This document shows, piece by piece, positions 51,031 to 51,083 of a stretch of DNA of 51,083 bases (positions are counted from its first letter, which is position 1; every line of letters starts with the position of its first letter). The notes under the pieces were generated by a model. It searched no databases, was not told the origin of the DNA, and worked only from the letters and a program-made list of their open reading frames with translations. The translations under genes were made by a program, and so were the position numbers. This DNA comes from an uncultured Clostridium sp. Its GTDB lineage: Bacteria; Bacillota; Clostridia; Lachnospirales; Lachnospiraceae. The DNA lies in assembly GCA_937885015.1 (NCBI GenBank), contig CALAAS010000060.1, forward strand, positions 1-51,083, read 5' to 3'.

Positions 51031-51083
51031 ATCGAGTAGGAGGGAAATTTAAATAAATTTCCCGACCTCTCACACCACCGTGC
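51031..51083 (-). mobile_element. 3' end of a group II intron (domain VI and part of domain V), cut by the window edge
   Basis: On the minus strand the sequence from 51083 to 51031 folds as a group II domain VI. GAG pairs with CTC, then a bulged A at 51037, AGG pairs with CCT, and a 9-bp stem (51055-51063 with 51042-51050) has a 4-base loop. The end CCTACTCGAT matches known bacterial intron 3' ends, with the bulged branch-point A six bases before the last base. GGTGGTGTGAGAGG before it fits the domain V/VI junction. The maturase gene would lie outside the window. Confidence 0.82.

Overview
The window looks like chromosome from an anaerobic, endospore-forming Firmicute of the class Clostridia, most likely a Lachnospiraceae-type organism. 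The evidence is a Bacillus/Clostridium sporulation and cell-division block (spoVT, mazG, HU, rqcP/yabO, yabP, yabQ, divIC, spoIIE, tilS, hpt, ftsH), spoVG, a DnaD/DnaC helicase-loader pair, a GlgC/GlgD pair, an anaerobic radical-SAM activase and mid-range GC. Gene density is high and most genes have clear AGGAGG-type ribosome binding sites. No prophage, CRISPR array or complete insertion sequence is visible.

Layout. (1) 1-4,900: branched-chain aminotransferase, TadA, a radical-SAM activase, an acidic unknown protein and an HD-domain protein. (2) 5,059-16,799: a carbohydrate-catabolism island. Four tandem, mutually homologous xylose-isomerase-like TIM-barrel genes face a BtpA/SgcQ-family gene, an FGGY kinase and a DeoR-type regulator. 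A convergent operon encodes a TRAP transporter (DctP, DctQ, DctM), an EamA permease and a HAD phosphatase. TTGCAA sites occur in both control regions and suggest one regulon. (3) 17,121-17,320: tRNA-Leu(TAA) and tRNA-Tyr(GTA). (4) 17,489-19,712: a GH13 alpha-glucan hydrolase with a cre-like site at its promoter. (5) 19,771-28,506: the conserved sporulation, division and quality-control block. It includes a spoIIE promoter with the atypical 21-bp spacer known from Spo0A-dependent promoters, and a SigG-type spoVT promoter. (6) 28,560-30,705: split chromate-transporter pair and a divergent LysR regulator. (7) 30,722-37,461: a TetR regulator, two imidazolonepropionase-like amidohydrolases flanking a sodium/solute symporter, and an NhaC antiporter. 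(8) 37,518-46,286: spoVG-glgD-glgC, asnS, a YhaO/YhaN (SbcCD-like) pair and prs. (9) 46,302-50,085: dnaC, dnaD and murC, with an array of consensus DnaA boxes between murC and dnaD. (10) 50,122-51,083: a structured intergenic repeat, a DUF5714-like gene and the 3' end of a group II intron cut by the window edge.

The two strongest candidates for something undescribed are the island at 5-17 kb and the DnaA-box array at 48.5-48.7 kb. The island appears to encode uptake by TRAP, several isomerisation or epimerisation steps, phosphorylation and a BtpA-family TIM-barrel step, for a substrate that cannot be named from sequence. The array contains five perfect 9-mers, four of them in two abutting head-to-tail pairs, directly upstream of the helicase-loader operon. 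All promoter, operator and fold calls were made by eye.
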